DNA from: Lytechinus variegatus
Taxonomy: Eukaryota > Echinodermata > Echinoidea > Temnopleuroida > Toxopneustidae
Assembly: GCF_018143015.1 (NCBI RefSeq)
Contig: NC_054756.1
Location: 25,647,440-25,711,439, forward strand
Reading direction: 5' to 3'
Length of the DNA: 64,000 bases
Positions 32,901 through 40,570 of the stretch are shown here, one piece after another. The notes under the pieces were generated by a model. It had not been told where the DNA came from and searched no databases. It saw only the letters and a list, made by a program, of their open reading frames with translations. Each line of letters starts with the position of its first letter. The stretch's first letter is position 1. A program made the translations under genes and the position numbers.

Positions 32901-35008
32901 TTTGCAAACTGCTGACTCATGTGCTCCATAAGAGCTTCTAGCTTTCCAACTGTTGAAGACTTCTGGATGTAGCACTTGCCTTGGTCATCTACATGGCAAA
33001 TGAAAGCCTGGAGTTTCTCTCCTTCTCTCAATATTTGCTTGTTGTATTCCTTTAACATTTCTGCTCGTGGTGATCCTCTTGGACTACTATCCTCTAGCAT
33101 ATTAGCAACCATACTATTGATACTGTCCCCACTGGAACGATCTGTCAGTTTAATACTATACACACCTCTCTGCTCACTTACAATGGTAGCTACCAAGTCA
33201 AGTTCAGCTACCGTGGAATCCATGAAATCCTTTACTTCTGAAGACTTTGATGCCTTGGCCTGAGGGATGCCATCCAAAGTACAAACAATAGACTGGATAG
33301 GTAGACTGAAGAATTGTTGCTTCAAGTTTTTCAACTGCGCTGGAGTTACAGTCTCACTATTTCCATAATCTACATAGCGCACTTCTACATCTTGTCCCCG
33401 GACATATGTCACCTCAGCGCGATACCACGCATTGTCTTCAGAGAACTGCACACAACATGGCACACCTCCGGCCACTTGCTTGATTCCTTGATCCCCTGGA
33501 GAGATATTTGAATAGGTTTGATCTAGATTTTCCATCATTGGATCAAACTGATTTGCATCTTTCATAAGGTGGCAAGAAAATTCAGCACCACATTTAACAG
33601 AGGTTATTTGCACATCAAGCTGATCACCAATATTAATCTGCGGTTTCTTGAATTTAGGGAGATTGTAATCTAACTCCCTAGCTGATGGCACTCTTGAATC
33701 AGCACCCCTAGTTTGGAGACTCCGGGCACTGTATCCTTGTGGAGGGCTTTGTTTTGGTGGGCTGCTACTAAAGCTGCTACCCTGTCGTCCTGCAAGCCCT
33801 TCTTTAACTAACGCACTTGCAATATCTGCATTCTCTCCTCCTGTAGGATCCACCATGAGCAAGGAACATTTGTCTCCGATCCTTTTGGTCACTTTGCAGC
33901 AAACAGTCTTCTCTATAACTAGCTCTTCAAATCTGGCAGCAGCTGCATCAGAGTTGCAGGAGTCTGGGTCTACATCACTCAAGCAAGACTCAATAGCAAG
34001 TGCGGGAAGAAGCAGGAACTTGGGGTGGATTTCCAACAAATCTTCTCCAGTCTTGATGTCCGAGTTGCCATAATCAACAAAAAACACTTCATAATTATCT
34101 GCCCCCATGGTATTGGAGATCACTGCTCTGTAATAACTGCCATCATCAGAAAAGGTAGTCACACAAGGGTCTCCTTTAGAAAAGCGCCTCCTCATCGGAG
34201 TGCTGTTTGGGGCCTGTGAATAGTGCGTCAGCATGTCATTCATGAGTTCATCTAAGTCCTTTATCATCATTTCTTGCTGAATCCAGAACTGATTTGGAGT
34301 ATTCACATTGCTGACGAAAACCCGATCTCTATTGCCAACATCCAGTCCCATCGTCTTGAATCCCTTATTCTTTGACGGGCTCGCTTCACCGGTAGCAGCT
34401 TGGCCAAATCCATCACGGATTATGTTTTTTGCAATATCTTTCCCACTGCCGACTTCACACAACTTCACCTCCAGGTTCCCTCCTATTCTTGCAATAACTT
34501 CAGCTGCAAACGTTTGGTATTCCAGCTGCTTGCGGAGGTAATCATGCGTGCCTGCCTTCAATGATGAATGTTCCAGCATGGGTTCCACATTGGCAAGCTT
34601 GCAATTGGTAGCCTGTGGAGGTAGATCAAGAATACTCTTCACCCTTTGAACAGTCCTAACGCGAACCCTTGGAATGATCTCCGTGTTTCCAAAATCAATG
34701 AAGTATGCAATGACATCATTGCCCGTGACGCTCTCAATTCTTGCACGATACCACTGACCGTCTTCCATGAATTTTGCCAAGCACACATCACCTGCCAAAA
34801 GTGCGCCCGGAGGTGGGAACATTTCTTGCTCTGCATGAACCTGTGCTTCTTGCATCAAAGTCTCAAGCCTCTCCACAGATTCATTGTCAAACTGTCCCCA
34901 AAATCTGAATGCATTCTCCTGCTTATCAACTTCGAATGCAGTAACAAATACCTCCCTCCTATCACCAACATTCAACAACTGTGTTCCTCTCTGCCTCTGG
35001 TTGCTCAT
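11060..35008 (-). CDS. Multi-Tudor germ-granule-type protein (whole gene, 7 coding exons)
   Basis: Seven exons (28684-35008, 27777-27917, 27277-27425, 24451-24543, 22353-22613, 20630-21262, 11060-11971) join in frame with GT-AG junctions to 2838 codons including the stop. The product of about 2837 residues has ten extended Tudor domains followed by a tail of about 680 residues, strongly acidic in its last 600. Each Tudor core shows the (W/Y)YR and (V/I)D(Y/F)GN residues of domains that bind symmetrically dimethylated arginine. Known multi-Tudor proteins (Drosophila Tudor, vertebrate TDRD6 and TDRD15) scaffold germ granules by binding methylated PIWI proteins. No MYND, KH, helicase or nuclease motif is visible, so TDRD1, TDRKH, TDRD9 and SND1 are unlikely. 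The start ATG has A at -3 and an in-frame TAA 75 bases upstream (35081-35083). The exact orthologue (Tudor, TDRD6 or TDRD15-like) cannot be told here, and the acidic tail is not a feature I know from these families. Small extra exons could be hidden in the 8.7-kb last intron. Confidence 0.9.
12090..12749. mobile_element. GTCTCGCCCAC-end element with internal tandem repeats
   Basis: The ends GTCTCGCCCAC (12090-12100) and GTGGGCGAGAC (12739-12749) are perfect inverted copies, with AAAA outside the right end. Inside are about three units of roughly 156 bp with 'catccaagtttggttgaaa' and 'gacctgaaaatgacc'. One unit has a perfect DR1 (12238-12250). It lies in the last intron of the multi-Tudor gene and seems to be a cousin of the element at 7692-8595. 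Confidence 0.8.
12901..13046. repeat. Fold-back (inverted repeat) sequence
   Basis: CCACCGCCCATACACTCC at the left is matched by GGAGTGTATAGGTGGTGG at the right, with further pairing toward a centre at 'ttttgacaaaaaactg'. Weaker complementarity extends to about 12810-13160, suggesting an old fold-back element inside the intron. Confidence 0.65.
14001..14574. mobile_element. MITE with GGGATGGTCCGGGCTGAAAA ends
   Basis: A perfect 26-bp inverted repeat starting TTAAAGGGATGGTCCGGGCT at the left and ending AGCCCGGACCATCCCTTTAA at the right bounds 574 bp of non-coding DNA. Two internal halves are also roughly inverted ('gatgatgtaacatc' and 'gatgtgacatcatc'). TTAA at both ends could be target sequence or part of the repeat. 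Confidence 0.9.
15447..15899. mobile_element. Diverged second copy of the TTCACCCTG-end MITE
   Basis: The CCACCCTG and CCAGGGTGAACTTCCC ends and shared internals ('gtgacgtcat', 'gaaatgtcattt', 'gatttttctcaaacctt') show it belongs with the element at 5446-5915. The left end is degraded. Confidence 0.8.
16100..17908 (+). mobile_element. tRNA-derived SINE head split by a DNA transposon
   Basis: GGAGCGTTGTGG at 16100-16111 continues as TTGTGGCCCAGTGGATAAG at 17873-17891 once the 1761-bp element between them is removed. The joined piece matches the start of the SINE at 25167. Only about 45 bp of the SINE remain; its body is missing. Confidence 0.7.
16112..17872. mobile_element. 1.76-kb non-autonomous DNA transposon with TIRs and a 6-bp target duplication
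   Basis: The ends CTAAGCCTGAGTC and GACTCAGGCTTAG are perfect 13-bp inverted repeats; similarity continues inward through an ATCGATT block to GGTGTTCGA. TTGTGG flanks both sides (16106-16111 and 17873-17878). Just inside the left end is a hairpin, CGGTGTTCGAT with ATCGAACACCG. The interior holds two diverged tandem copies of about 455 bp (landmarks 'tcatgaatgga', 'tatgaatttag', 'gattctcgaacat'). No transposase frame is present. Confidence 0.88.
17909..19666. other. Intron sequence, nothing recognised
   Basis: No exon, RNA gene or known repeat seen. A stretch with many GCGCGC and CGCGCG words lies at about 18960-19040. Confidence 0.4.
19667..19937 (+). mobile_element. tRNA-derived SINE with ATT tail
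   Basis: The head GTTGTGGCTCGGTGGGTAAG and the Pol III B-box-like GGGGTTCAAATCCC show tRNA ancestry; the anticodon region GGACTTTGAA resembles tRNA-Gln. The body has the block 'aaatgggtaccca' and ends in AAGCGCTATATAAATG and an ATT microsatellite. It is a full-length relative of the copy at 25167. Confidence 0.85.
20630..21262 (-). CDS. Exon 6: acidic repeat segment
   Basis: Acceptor ATATTACAG|GAT and donor AAAGAG|GTAGGT; 633 bases (211 codons), phase 0 at both ends. It encodes about residues 2324-2534, very rich in Glu, Asp, Ala and Val. Three imperfect repeats contain EAGE(M/L)PE(D/E)DA at exon residues 38, 72 and 98. It is probably intrinsically disordered; no enzymatic motif. Confidence 0.9.
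22353..22613 (-). CDS. Exon 5: acidic, Glu-rich segment
   Basis: Acceptor CATTTAG|GAG and donor CAGAAG|GTAGGA; 261 bases (87 codons), phase 0 at both ends. It encodes about residues 2237-2323, dominated by Glu, Asp, Gly and Lys (for example KKELEEEIQEEQKAEED) and probably disordered or coiled-coil-like. Confidence 0.85.
23165..23945. repeat. Tandem duplication of about 0.28 kb with a MITE at the junction
   Basis: 23165-23440 and 23660-23945 are diverged copies sharing 'aatttgtga.aagtatcac', 'gtaaaagggtaaggg', a 20-base GAATGTGGGATTGCATGGTA and 'ctctacaagact'. They are separated exactly by the MITE at 23441-23657. The sequence is intronic and non-coding. Confidence 0.85.
23441..23657. mobile_element. 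MITE with GGGGGTGTTTCACAAAGATT ends
   Basis: The inverted ends extend about 45 bp: GGGGGTGTTTCACAAAGATT, then 'taagtatgactta', 'gtcgcacttaaat' at the left, and the reverse complement at the right. The central loop is rich in GCGCG. About 217 bp, non-coding. Confidence 0.9.
24451..24543 (-). CDS. Exon 4: second candidate PKA-anchoring helix
   Basis: Acceptor CCCTTAG|ACT and donor CAG|GTATGT; 93 bases (31 codons), phase 0 at both ends. AHLVLDNLLAEI (about residues 2210-2221) again fits the RII-binding amphipathic pattern. The exon is too short for simple ORF scans but joins both neighbours in frame. Confidence 0.8.
25167..25460 (+). mobile_element. tRNA-derived SINE with ATT tail
   Basis: Begins GTGGAGCGTTGTGGCCCAGT and has a perfect B box (GGGTTCGAATCCC at about 25218-25230) with an anticodon region GGACTCTGAAA, Gln-like. 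The body has 'aaatgggtacctgg' and the 3' end reads AAGTGCTATATAAGCAAG followed by ATT repeats. Same family as 19667-19937. Confidence 0.88.
26155..26413. mobile_element. MITE with GGGCCC(T/C) ends, copy A
   Basis: The left half 'cttacgattaatccaatcaatc...aactctatggaaatccat' is roughly the inverse of the right half 'tccatagttgctatttatcagatcaatagcaagtcattgtaag'. Between them is a 'gaaatttgcacaatgtc' block shared with copies at 26415 and 53393. Confidence 0.8.
26415..27107. mobile_element. MITE copy B, adjacent to copy A and split by an insertion
   Basis: GGGCCCCATCTCACAAAGAG at the left pairs with CTCTTTGTAAGATGGGGCCC at the right. Alignment with copy A breaks after 'ccatcagtg' and resumes at 'gtgccataattt', bracketing about 420 bp of unrelated sequence. 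Confidence 0.85.
26480..26898. mobile_element. About 420-bp insertion inside a MITE
   Basis: It starts near TTATTGTGTTC and ends near ATACACAAAAA, which are weakly inverted, with AGTG on each side as a possible target duplication. It contains 'gggaataaagttag', an AATAAA word that could suit an LTR. Its type (solo LTR or small DNA element) cannot be decided. Confidence 0.5.
27277..27425 (-). CDS. Exon 3: first candidate PKA-anchoring helix
   Basis: Acceptor ATGCCAG|GA and donor GAG|GTAAGT; 149 bases, phase 1 in and phase 0 out. It encodes about residues 2156-2205. SVDLVEKVLSVS (about 2162-2173) matches the usual A-kinase-anchoring RII-binding pattern of hydrophobic pairs spaced by two residues; acidic residues follow. 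The helix is predicted only from the pattern. Confidence 0.85.
27777..27917 (-). CDS. Exon 2: end of the tenth extended Tudor unit
   Basis: The acceptor CTATTCAG precedes 27917 and the donor G|GTATCA follows 27777; the exon is phase 1 at both ends (141 bases). It encodes residues 2109-2155, beginning TLEVKLMDMGMNIAEKMVEK. This resembles the strand-plus-helix that closes other extended Tudor units in exon 1, so the intron cuts through domain 10. It ends in a Ser-rich stretch. Confidence 0.85.
28684..35008 (-). CDS. Exon 1: ten extended Tudor domains
   Basis: A single uninterrupted exon of 2108 codons plus one base, ending at donor AATG|GTGAGT. Tudor cores lie at about residues 74-118, 279-327, 515-562, 714-763, 1017-1065, 1236-1284, 1432-1478, 1620-1668, 1814-1860 and 2008-2055, each inside a longer SN-like unit. 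Domain 1 has FIDFGN and domain 2 has SYYRA; the others keep WYR and DYGN. Residues 835-950, between domains 4 and 5, form a low-complexity linker rich in Ser, Arg, Gly and Asp with RG/GR pairs. A Pro/Ser linker separates domains 2 and 3 (about 405-450). Domains 7-9 are much more alike than the rest. Open frames on the plus strand across this exon are shadows. Confidence 0.95.
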
Positions 35009-35289
35009 CTTGACTAGATTATAATCTTTAATTTTCCATCCAATTTCAAATTCAAAGACTAGGCCTACATGTACGTTATTTTAACAGCTGAATTTTAAAT
35101 GAAAGCTAAATTTTGAGGTCAAAATGGAATTGGAAAGTTTCTTTCTGTTTATTGAGATATGATTATGACAGGTAGAATAAGCAACATCATTTATTCTGGA
35201 TTATTAATGTTGTAAACTTAGCTTCCATTCACGAGTGCAGCATCATTCCACATGATAGAAGACAGGCTCGTTGCTTGCTTCTGTCTGAG

Positions 35290-35720
35290 ATTCGATTGTG
35301 AGTTGTAAAGCAGCAGCTCGTGGCCGTGGCATGCGTGCATGCAGTCATTCAGCGTCGTGCATGCCGGGTGTGTCGGAGCGGCCTTGCGGTGTACGTTGCC
35401 GGTGTTGCGCTGTGTCGCTGAATGTGGGTCTGAAAGTAGCAAAAGCGGGATTAGTAATAAAAATTCCGCTTTGTGCAGTTCTGGTAGCTCCTACTGTGTC
35501 TATTTCAGCGTGAAAAAACGTTGTCTTGTTATGGTGACGTCTGTCCAAGTAGTACATTCTTAAAAACTCCCGTTTTCACAGTTCCATCCAGGAGCACCGC
35601 CATAATCTTCGACCAACCATGCGCAAGAAACAATAGTCTCAAATTGTGCACTCGTAATTTTCTTTTCTCTACATTTTGGCCTGGCTCGACGGAGCTGCTA
35701 AAAAAGGGGGCGGGCGCGGG
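35290..35720 (-). promoter_or_regulatory. Probable promoter/5' region of the multi-Tudor gene
   Basis: A locally GC-rich interval 0.3-0.7 kb upstream of the start codon in otherwise AT-rich DNA. It contains GGGGGCGGGCGCGGG at about 35706-35720 (GC-box-like) and a TGACGTC word at about 35533. On the minus strand TTTGCTACTTTCAG at about 35431-35444, with TACTAAT upstream, is a good splice acceptor, so an untranslated 5' exon is likely. The transcription start is not determined. Confidence 0.4.
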
Positions 35721-38415
35721 AAGGGTGCGGGGGGACTTGGTCTTTGATCTTTTTTTCCTAAGAAATGTTGAGCTCAATAGATCCGGGTATCGGAAAATCA
35801 CGCTTGATTATTTCAAATAATACTTTTTTTGGGTCAGGGGGGGGGGCGAAGTTTAGCCCCCCCCCTCCGAGAACTTTATTACATATAGGCCTATATACAG
35901 CCAGCTATTTTTCATTTCTTCAAAAAAAATAATTATAATTCACCAATATTTTTATTTCTTATTTGTGACAAATGATAAAAAAAACATTTTGGTGAAAATA
36001 ATGGAAAAAAAATGAGAGATCGACTTAGTTATGAATTTTCAGTCAATTTGTTGACCAATGCTGCAAAATTACCGGAGATATTGATTTGTTTTCACCAGAT
36101 TATCATAATTTCCATGATGCGAAAACAATACTTTCTTATAGAACACGTGTACGTTAGGTAACTGACGATCCTCCTAATCATTTTCATGTTTTTCTTCATA
36201 ATCCTGAAAACAATCGGATATTAAGGTATAATCATGCAACTCATTATTGATGCTAGTACGAAGCGCGAATTTAAAAAAAAAAAAAAATTATACCTTCGAA
36301 TGGTACAATCTCTGATCATAATTTGACATGAGGATGAAGTTCTCCCTAACTGAATTTTGAGAGAGCAAAGCTCATTAAAAGTGCATTTTCAACCTATAGA
36401 GACGGGCCTGATTCTAAAAAAAAAATTGTTATATAGAGCTGGATTTTTAAAAAATATTCTGATCTGGAAAAGGGACAAATTAAGGCCTATAAATGGATAT
36501 GCATCCCATTAATCATATAGGCCAAATGAGAGTGCTGAGTTTTGTTATCACGTCCTTTAGGATTGGCCCTTATAGGCAGGATCGATGCATGGATTAAGGC
36601 AGCGCGAGTCATAAATTGATAAAATATCACGAAAAATTATAATTGGTTTGTTAGAACTCAAGCATATATAAAATACATTTATCACTAATCTAATATAAGC
36701 AAGTATAGTGCGAGCTGAAAAAAAATGAATATTCAGATATTGGGCTTTAAACAGGGTATTTTACTGATCACTTTTAATATCAATTTAAAAAAAAACTTGG
36801 TGCCCGTCGTTCGAATATGTTTTGTATATTGACTTCAAAACTAGATATTTTAACTTAAGGCAAAATCTCCGTCGGTAAGGTAACATACACTGAACAGCAA
36901 TTTGAGTGCAAAGTGCTAGCGAAAAATATTTAATGACATGACAAACTTGTAATCTAAGTCTCCTCCTCTTAATTAATTTACCTCTCCTTTTTTCTTCTTT
37001 CCTTTCCCCCTTTTTCTGTCCCGGCTTTGCGCTGCTTATGGTGGGGGGGGAGGGGGTCAGGTCGCCATGGATCCGATAGGAGCAGAGCTAGAATCATGAC
37101 TCAGGGGTGAATATAGGGGGGCGGCCCCTGTAGCTGACGGCACAGTATGAATGGCAAAAAAGACGAAAACAAATGCCAAAAGCTCTATAACTGGAATCCT
37201 ACACAAAACTAAATCTTTAGAGGAAAAAAGGAAAACATCAGACAATAGAAAGTTTGAACAATATGATTTTTTAAAAGCTGTGCAATGAAAACAGGTCGTC
37301 ACTGTTTCATGGAGACTTAAAATTGCCGCCGGACATTATTGAGTAATGCACGGACTATTCCCTCTAATTAAAATAATATATATGCCCTATATATGCAATC
37401 TTATTTTCAAAAGTTTTGCTTTAATTTTTTTTTTCGACGACATATAAAACGATATGCTACCTTGGTTATTTTGATTACTGCCGCAGATTCGTTATGCCTA
37501 CCTTTGTCCTTTGATACACATATCAGGGGAAAGTGTCCCTGTCACCATGCACTTGTCTATACCCCGAAATATTACAATGTGAAAGTCTAATACAGTCATA
37601 GCTAGAGACTCAGTGTTATTCAAAGGACAGACGCCGCAACAAAAAGTTAATTTGAAAAGAAAAAAATAAATAAAAACAACATTGAAAATTTCATTAAAAA
37701 AAACTAATGACATTTTTGAATTTAGCTTAATTTCATTCATTAGAGAGTACACTCATATATACGTACGGACTACGGTCGATGTAAATGCATGACTGTGACG
37801 TCACCCACTCACCATTTCTCATGTATTGGAGTTGAGTATATGAACTATATAAATTATCAAATGTTCTATTTTTTCTCCCAACTTGCCCAGTTCAAATAAA
37901 GTTTTATTCCCCTACTTTTATCTTAAAATATTATGGTTCAGTCTAGTTTGTTAAATCTGAGTGTCAATTGAAATATTGTATAATTAAAAAAACAACAAAA
38001 TAAATGAGTGGGGGCCCGACATCACTGTGATGTGCACTGTTTTGTGAAAACTGAGCCAAACTTTGAAATGTCACTTGAATTTTTAAAATAAATTTTACAT
38101 TCGATTTTGATAAATTTCATTGTGTATAAATGGATTAAAATCAACATTTTCTTGTGTGGATTTGACCTTATAATGACTTTCATATACGGGCTTTCTTTCC
38201 GCTTGACCTATTTCTTTCACTGGGCCGGGGGGGGGTCTTCTTTTATGTTTGGCGAGACAATGGCGACCAATGGCACTTTAATTGAATATTTTCGCCATCA
38301 TTAATTTTTATAAAAGTTTGTTTTCTTCAAATGAAAATCAAATTATCATATTTATCTCCTTTAACTTTCTCATACAACATTTTATAAGGTTGGTTGCAGT
38401 TCAACTTAACTCTCC
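35721..38415. other. Intergenic, nothing recognised
   Basis: AT-rich with G/C homopolymers near 35840-35870 and 37040. The stretch 37780-38170 resembles part of the CCACCC-end MITE family ('gtgacgtcacccactcacc', 'tttgtgaaaactgagccaaa') but its ends are lost. No supported gene. Confidence 0.5.
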
Positions 38416-39500
38416 CCCGGGCGGGGGGGGGGGGTGGGCACTTCCATAGACGAGTGGATACCATGCGCGACCATGGGGTCTCGAAAAGTACCATAAACAC
38501 GTATTTTCCATATTCTGAAAATGCACCCCTTTACTTAACAAGTATTGGCGTCTCAAAACAAAACGACACTCTTGGCAAGTATTCCCTGAAATGAACCCCT
38601 AAACAAGTACATCTATATGATTGTCACGTACGGGTCTGTCGGTCGTCGGTTTTACATTTACATACCATTTGGTTTCGTACGGCCCCACCTTCCACAACTC
38701 GCGCAAATCGGACTCTAAACACGTAGTGTTGGCATTGGCGGCGGAAGCAAAAAAAGTTAGGGGGGGGGGTCTACCCATAGGCGGCGGAAGCGAGGGGGGG
38801 GGGGACGGGGGTGACGTGTCCCCCAAAAATTTTAGGTGGGGGGGGGAAACGGCCCCCCCAATTTAACTTTTTTATTGATTTTTTTTTTTGCTTGTCAATT
38901 TTTTCCAGCGTCCCCCCTTAATTCACGTGGACCCCCCCGAAACATGTGTTGTCACCCCCTAAAATTTAGGTTGATGACCTTTTTTTTTTTTTGGCTTGTC
39001 AAAAATGTTTGGTTAGCAACTCCTAAAATTTAGGTTGATAAACTTCTTTGGGGGCGCTTGTCCAATTTTTTTACCTGTGTCCATCCAAAAATTTCAGGTG
39101 GACACCCCCTAAATTTTTTGGCTTCCGCCGCCAATGGGTCTACCTGAAGTTTGTGATGGACACATGTAAAAAAAATTGACAAGCAAAAAAAAGGTTATCA
39201 ACTAAAAATATTTGGAGGGATCTGTCCCCCCATCCCCCGCTTCCGCAGCCTATGAGTGTTAAGGACATCCTTTATCAAACATTTAAAGTTGGTTTAGTAT
39301 ATCATCCCCGAAAATTTGACCCTAAACACGTAGCTTTCCTAGCGAAATAGACACACTTTTTCCATTATTTTGGTGTTTTTGATACCCTTATCACGTTACG
39401 TACGTAACGTGCCCTATCGTGAAAAAAAACCCTTTTACGTGTTTTTTTTGGGTCGCGCATGGTATCAACTCGTCAATGTAAGTGCCCCCCCCCCCGCGGG
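38416..39500. mobile_element. 1.08-kb element with G-run/GGGCACTT inverted ends
   Basis: The left end has CCGGGC, a G run, then TGGGCACTTCC, GACGAGTGGATACCATGCGC. The right end is the inverse: GCGCATGGTATCAACTCGTC, AAGTGCCC, a C run, GCGGG. 'ctaaacacgta' occurs at 38717 and 39323. The centre is occupied by a second inverted-repeat structure at 38733-39144. No coding potential. Confidence 0.75.
38733..39144. repeat. Inner inverted repeat (GGTCTACCCATAGGCGGCGG)
   Basis: ATTGGCGGCGGAAGCAAAAA at 38733 and GGTCTACCCATAGGCGGCGG at 38769 are both matched in inverse by one block at 39110-39144 containing GCTTCCGCCGCCAATGGGTC and TACC. Inside are repeated 'taaaatttaggttgatga' blocks and G/C homopolymers. 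Probably a separate element nested in the larger one. Confidence 0.7.
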
Positions 39501-40228
39501 CTCTCGACTGAGCATATTCCAACTCCCTCCTATAGGAAAAAGCTATACACAGAGGGCAAAAGCATCTGTTATTTGTTAAATCTGGGTCCCATATCCATAT
39601 CAGCCCCTCGCTCGGCCCCGCCCGTCCATCGTGGGCCATCATCCACATTGGACGCCCCTATATTTGGCCATCGACGTGCGACACATATAAAAGAATTTTT
39701 CGCCCTCAACATCTATCTCTGCCTAATTGATAGCCACGATCGAGAGACGGAACGAAGTTAATACTAAAATAGCAAGGGAGAACGAAAGAAAGGTTGGTAG
39801 CTTTTTCCTAGTTTTCGTCATTAACGTTAGGCCTATATGAAATCATAGCTCCATGATGAATTAATGTAAGTTTGAATACTTATTACCACGTAATGTCGTA
39901 AAAATGAGAAGAAATACTATTATCATGCGTAGGCATTTCCAAGGCCAAGCACCGGGTACTGGGACGTCGCCACGAAACATTTCGGTTCGGGCTGCCGCAG
40001 CACAGGCGCAGTGACGTCGCCTGGGCTGCTGGGCATTCATGGCATACATTGCTGCGCGGCAGCCGACCCGATTGGCTAGCCTGGGCTGGGGCGTTTTGGG
40101 GAGTGAAAGTCATATACTGTACGTATCACTCCCCACTAACGCCTGGTACTCCTACCTATATTTCCCCACATACGGGTACAAAACCAGAAACTTTCACCCC
40201 CGAGAATTCTACTTTCCCTCTAAAAGAT

Positions 40229-40565
40229 CAGTAGAGGCGCTGGTCAGAAAATTGGGATCGTCCCATTTTACTACAGAATACAGGTACTGCAGTGTCTCAG
40301 TTTATATTAGGATTTCTTCACACAAGAAATCTAGGAAAGTTCATTCACCTGTCAAGTGCCGACACCAATCATTGAGGTCACTGAATCTATTTTTAGCACT
40401 CTCAATTTCCGTAATTGCTGTCTTTGTCTCGTAGGGGGAAGTGAAAAAAAAAACGTCCCCATAAACAAGGACAGTCTCAATTTATCAAGACATGATTTGT
40501 CTTGGTTTATGGGGATATCCTTGTTTTCTGGGACAATCCCAATTTTTGGACTAGCGCCTCTACTG
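40229..40565. mobile_element. MITE with CAGTAGAGGCGC ends and AAGAT target duplication
   Basis: CAGTAGAGGCGCTGGTC at the left and GACTAGCGCCTCTACTG at the right are inverted; similarity continues through AAAATTGGGAT and ATCCCAATTTTT, about 38 bp in all. AAGAT lies directly outside each end (40224-40228 and 40566-40570). The 337-bp body has 'gtccccataaacaagga' and its inverse. Non-coding. Confidence 0.92.
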
Positions 40566-40570
40566 AAGAT

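Noticed and set aside
35521..35820. Overlapping frames of about 90-100 codons on both strands upstream of the Tudor gene
   Set aside because: They lie in the GC-rich probable promoter region, stop early, and show no domain or splice support.
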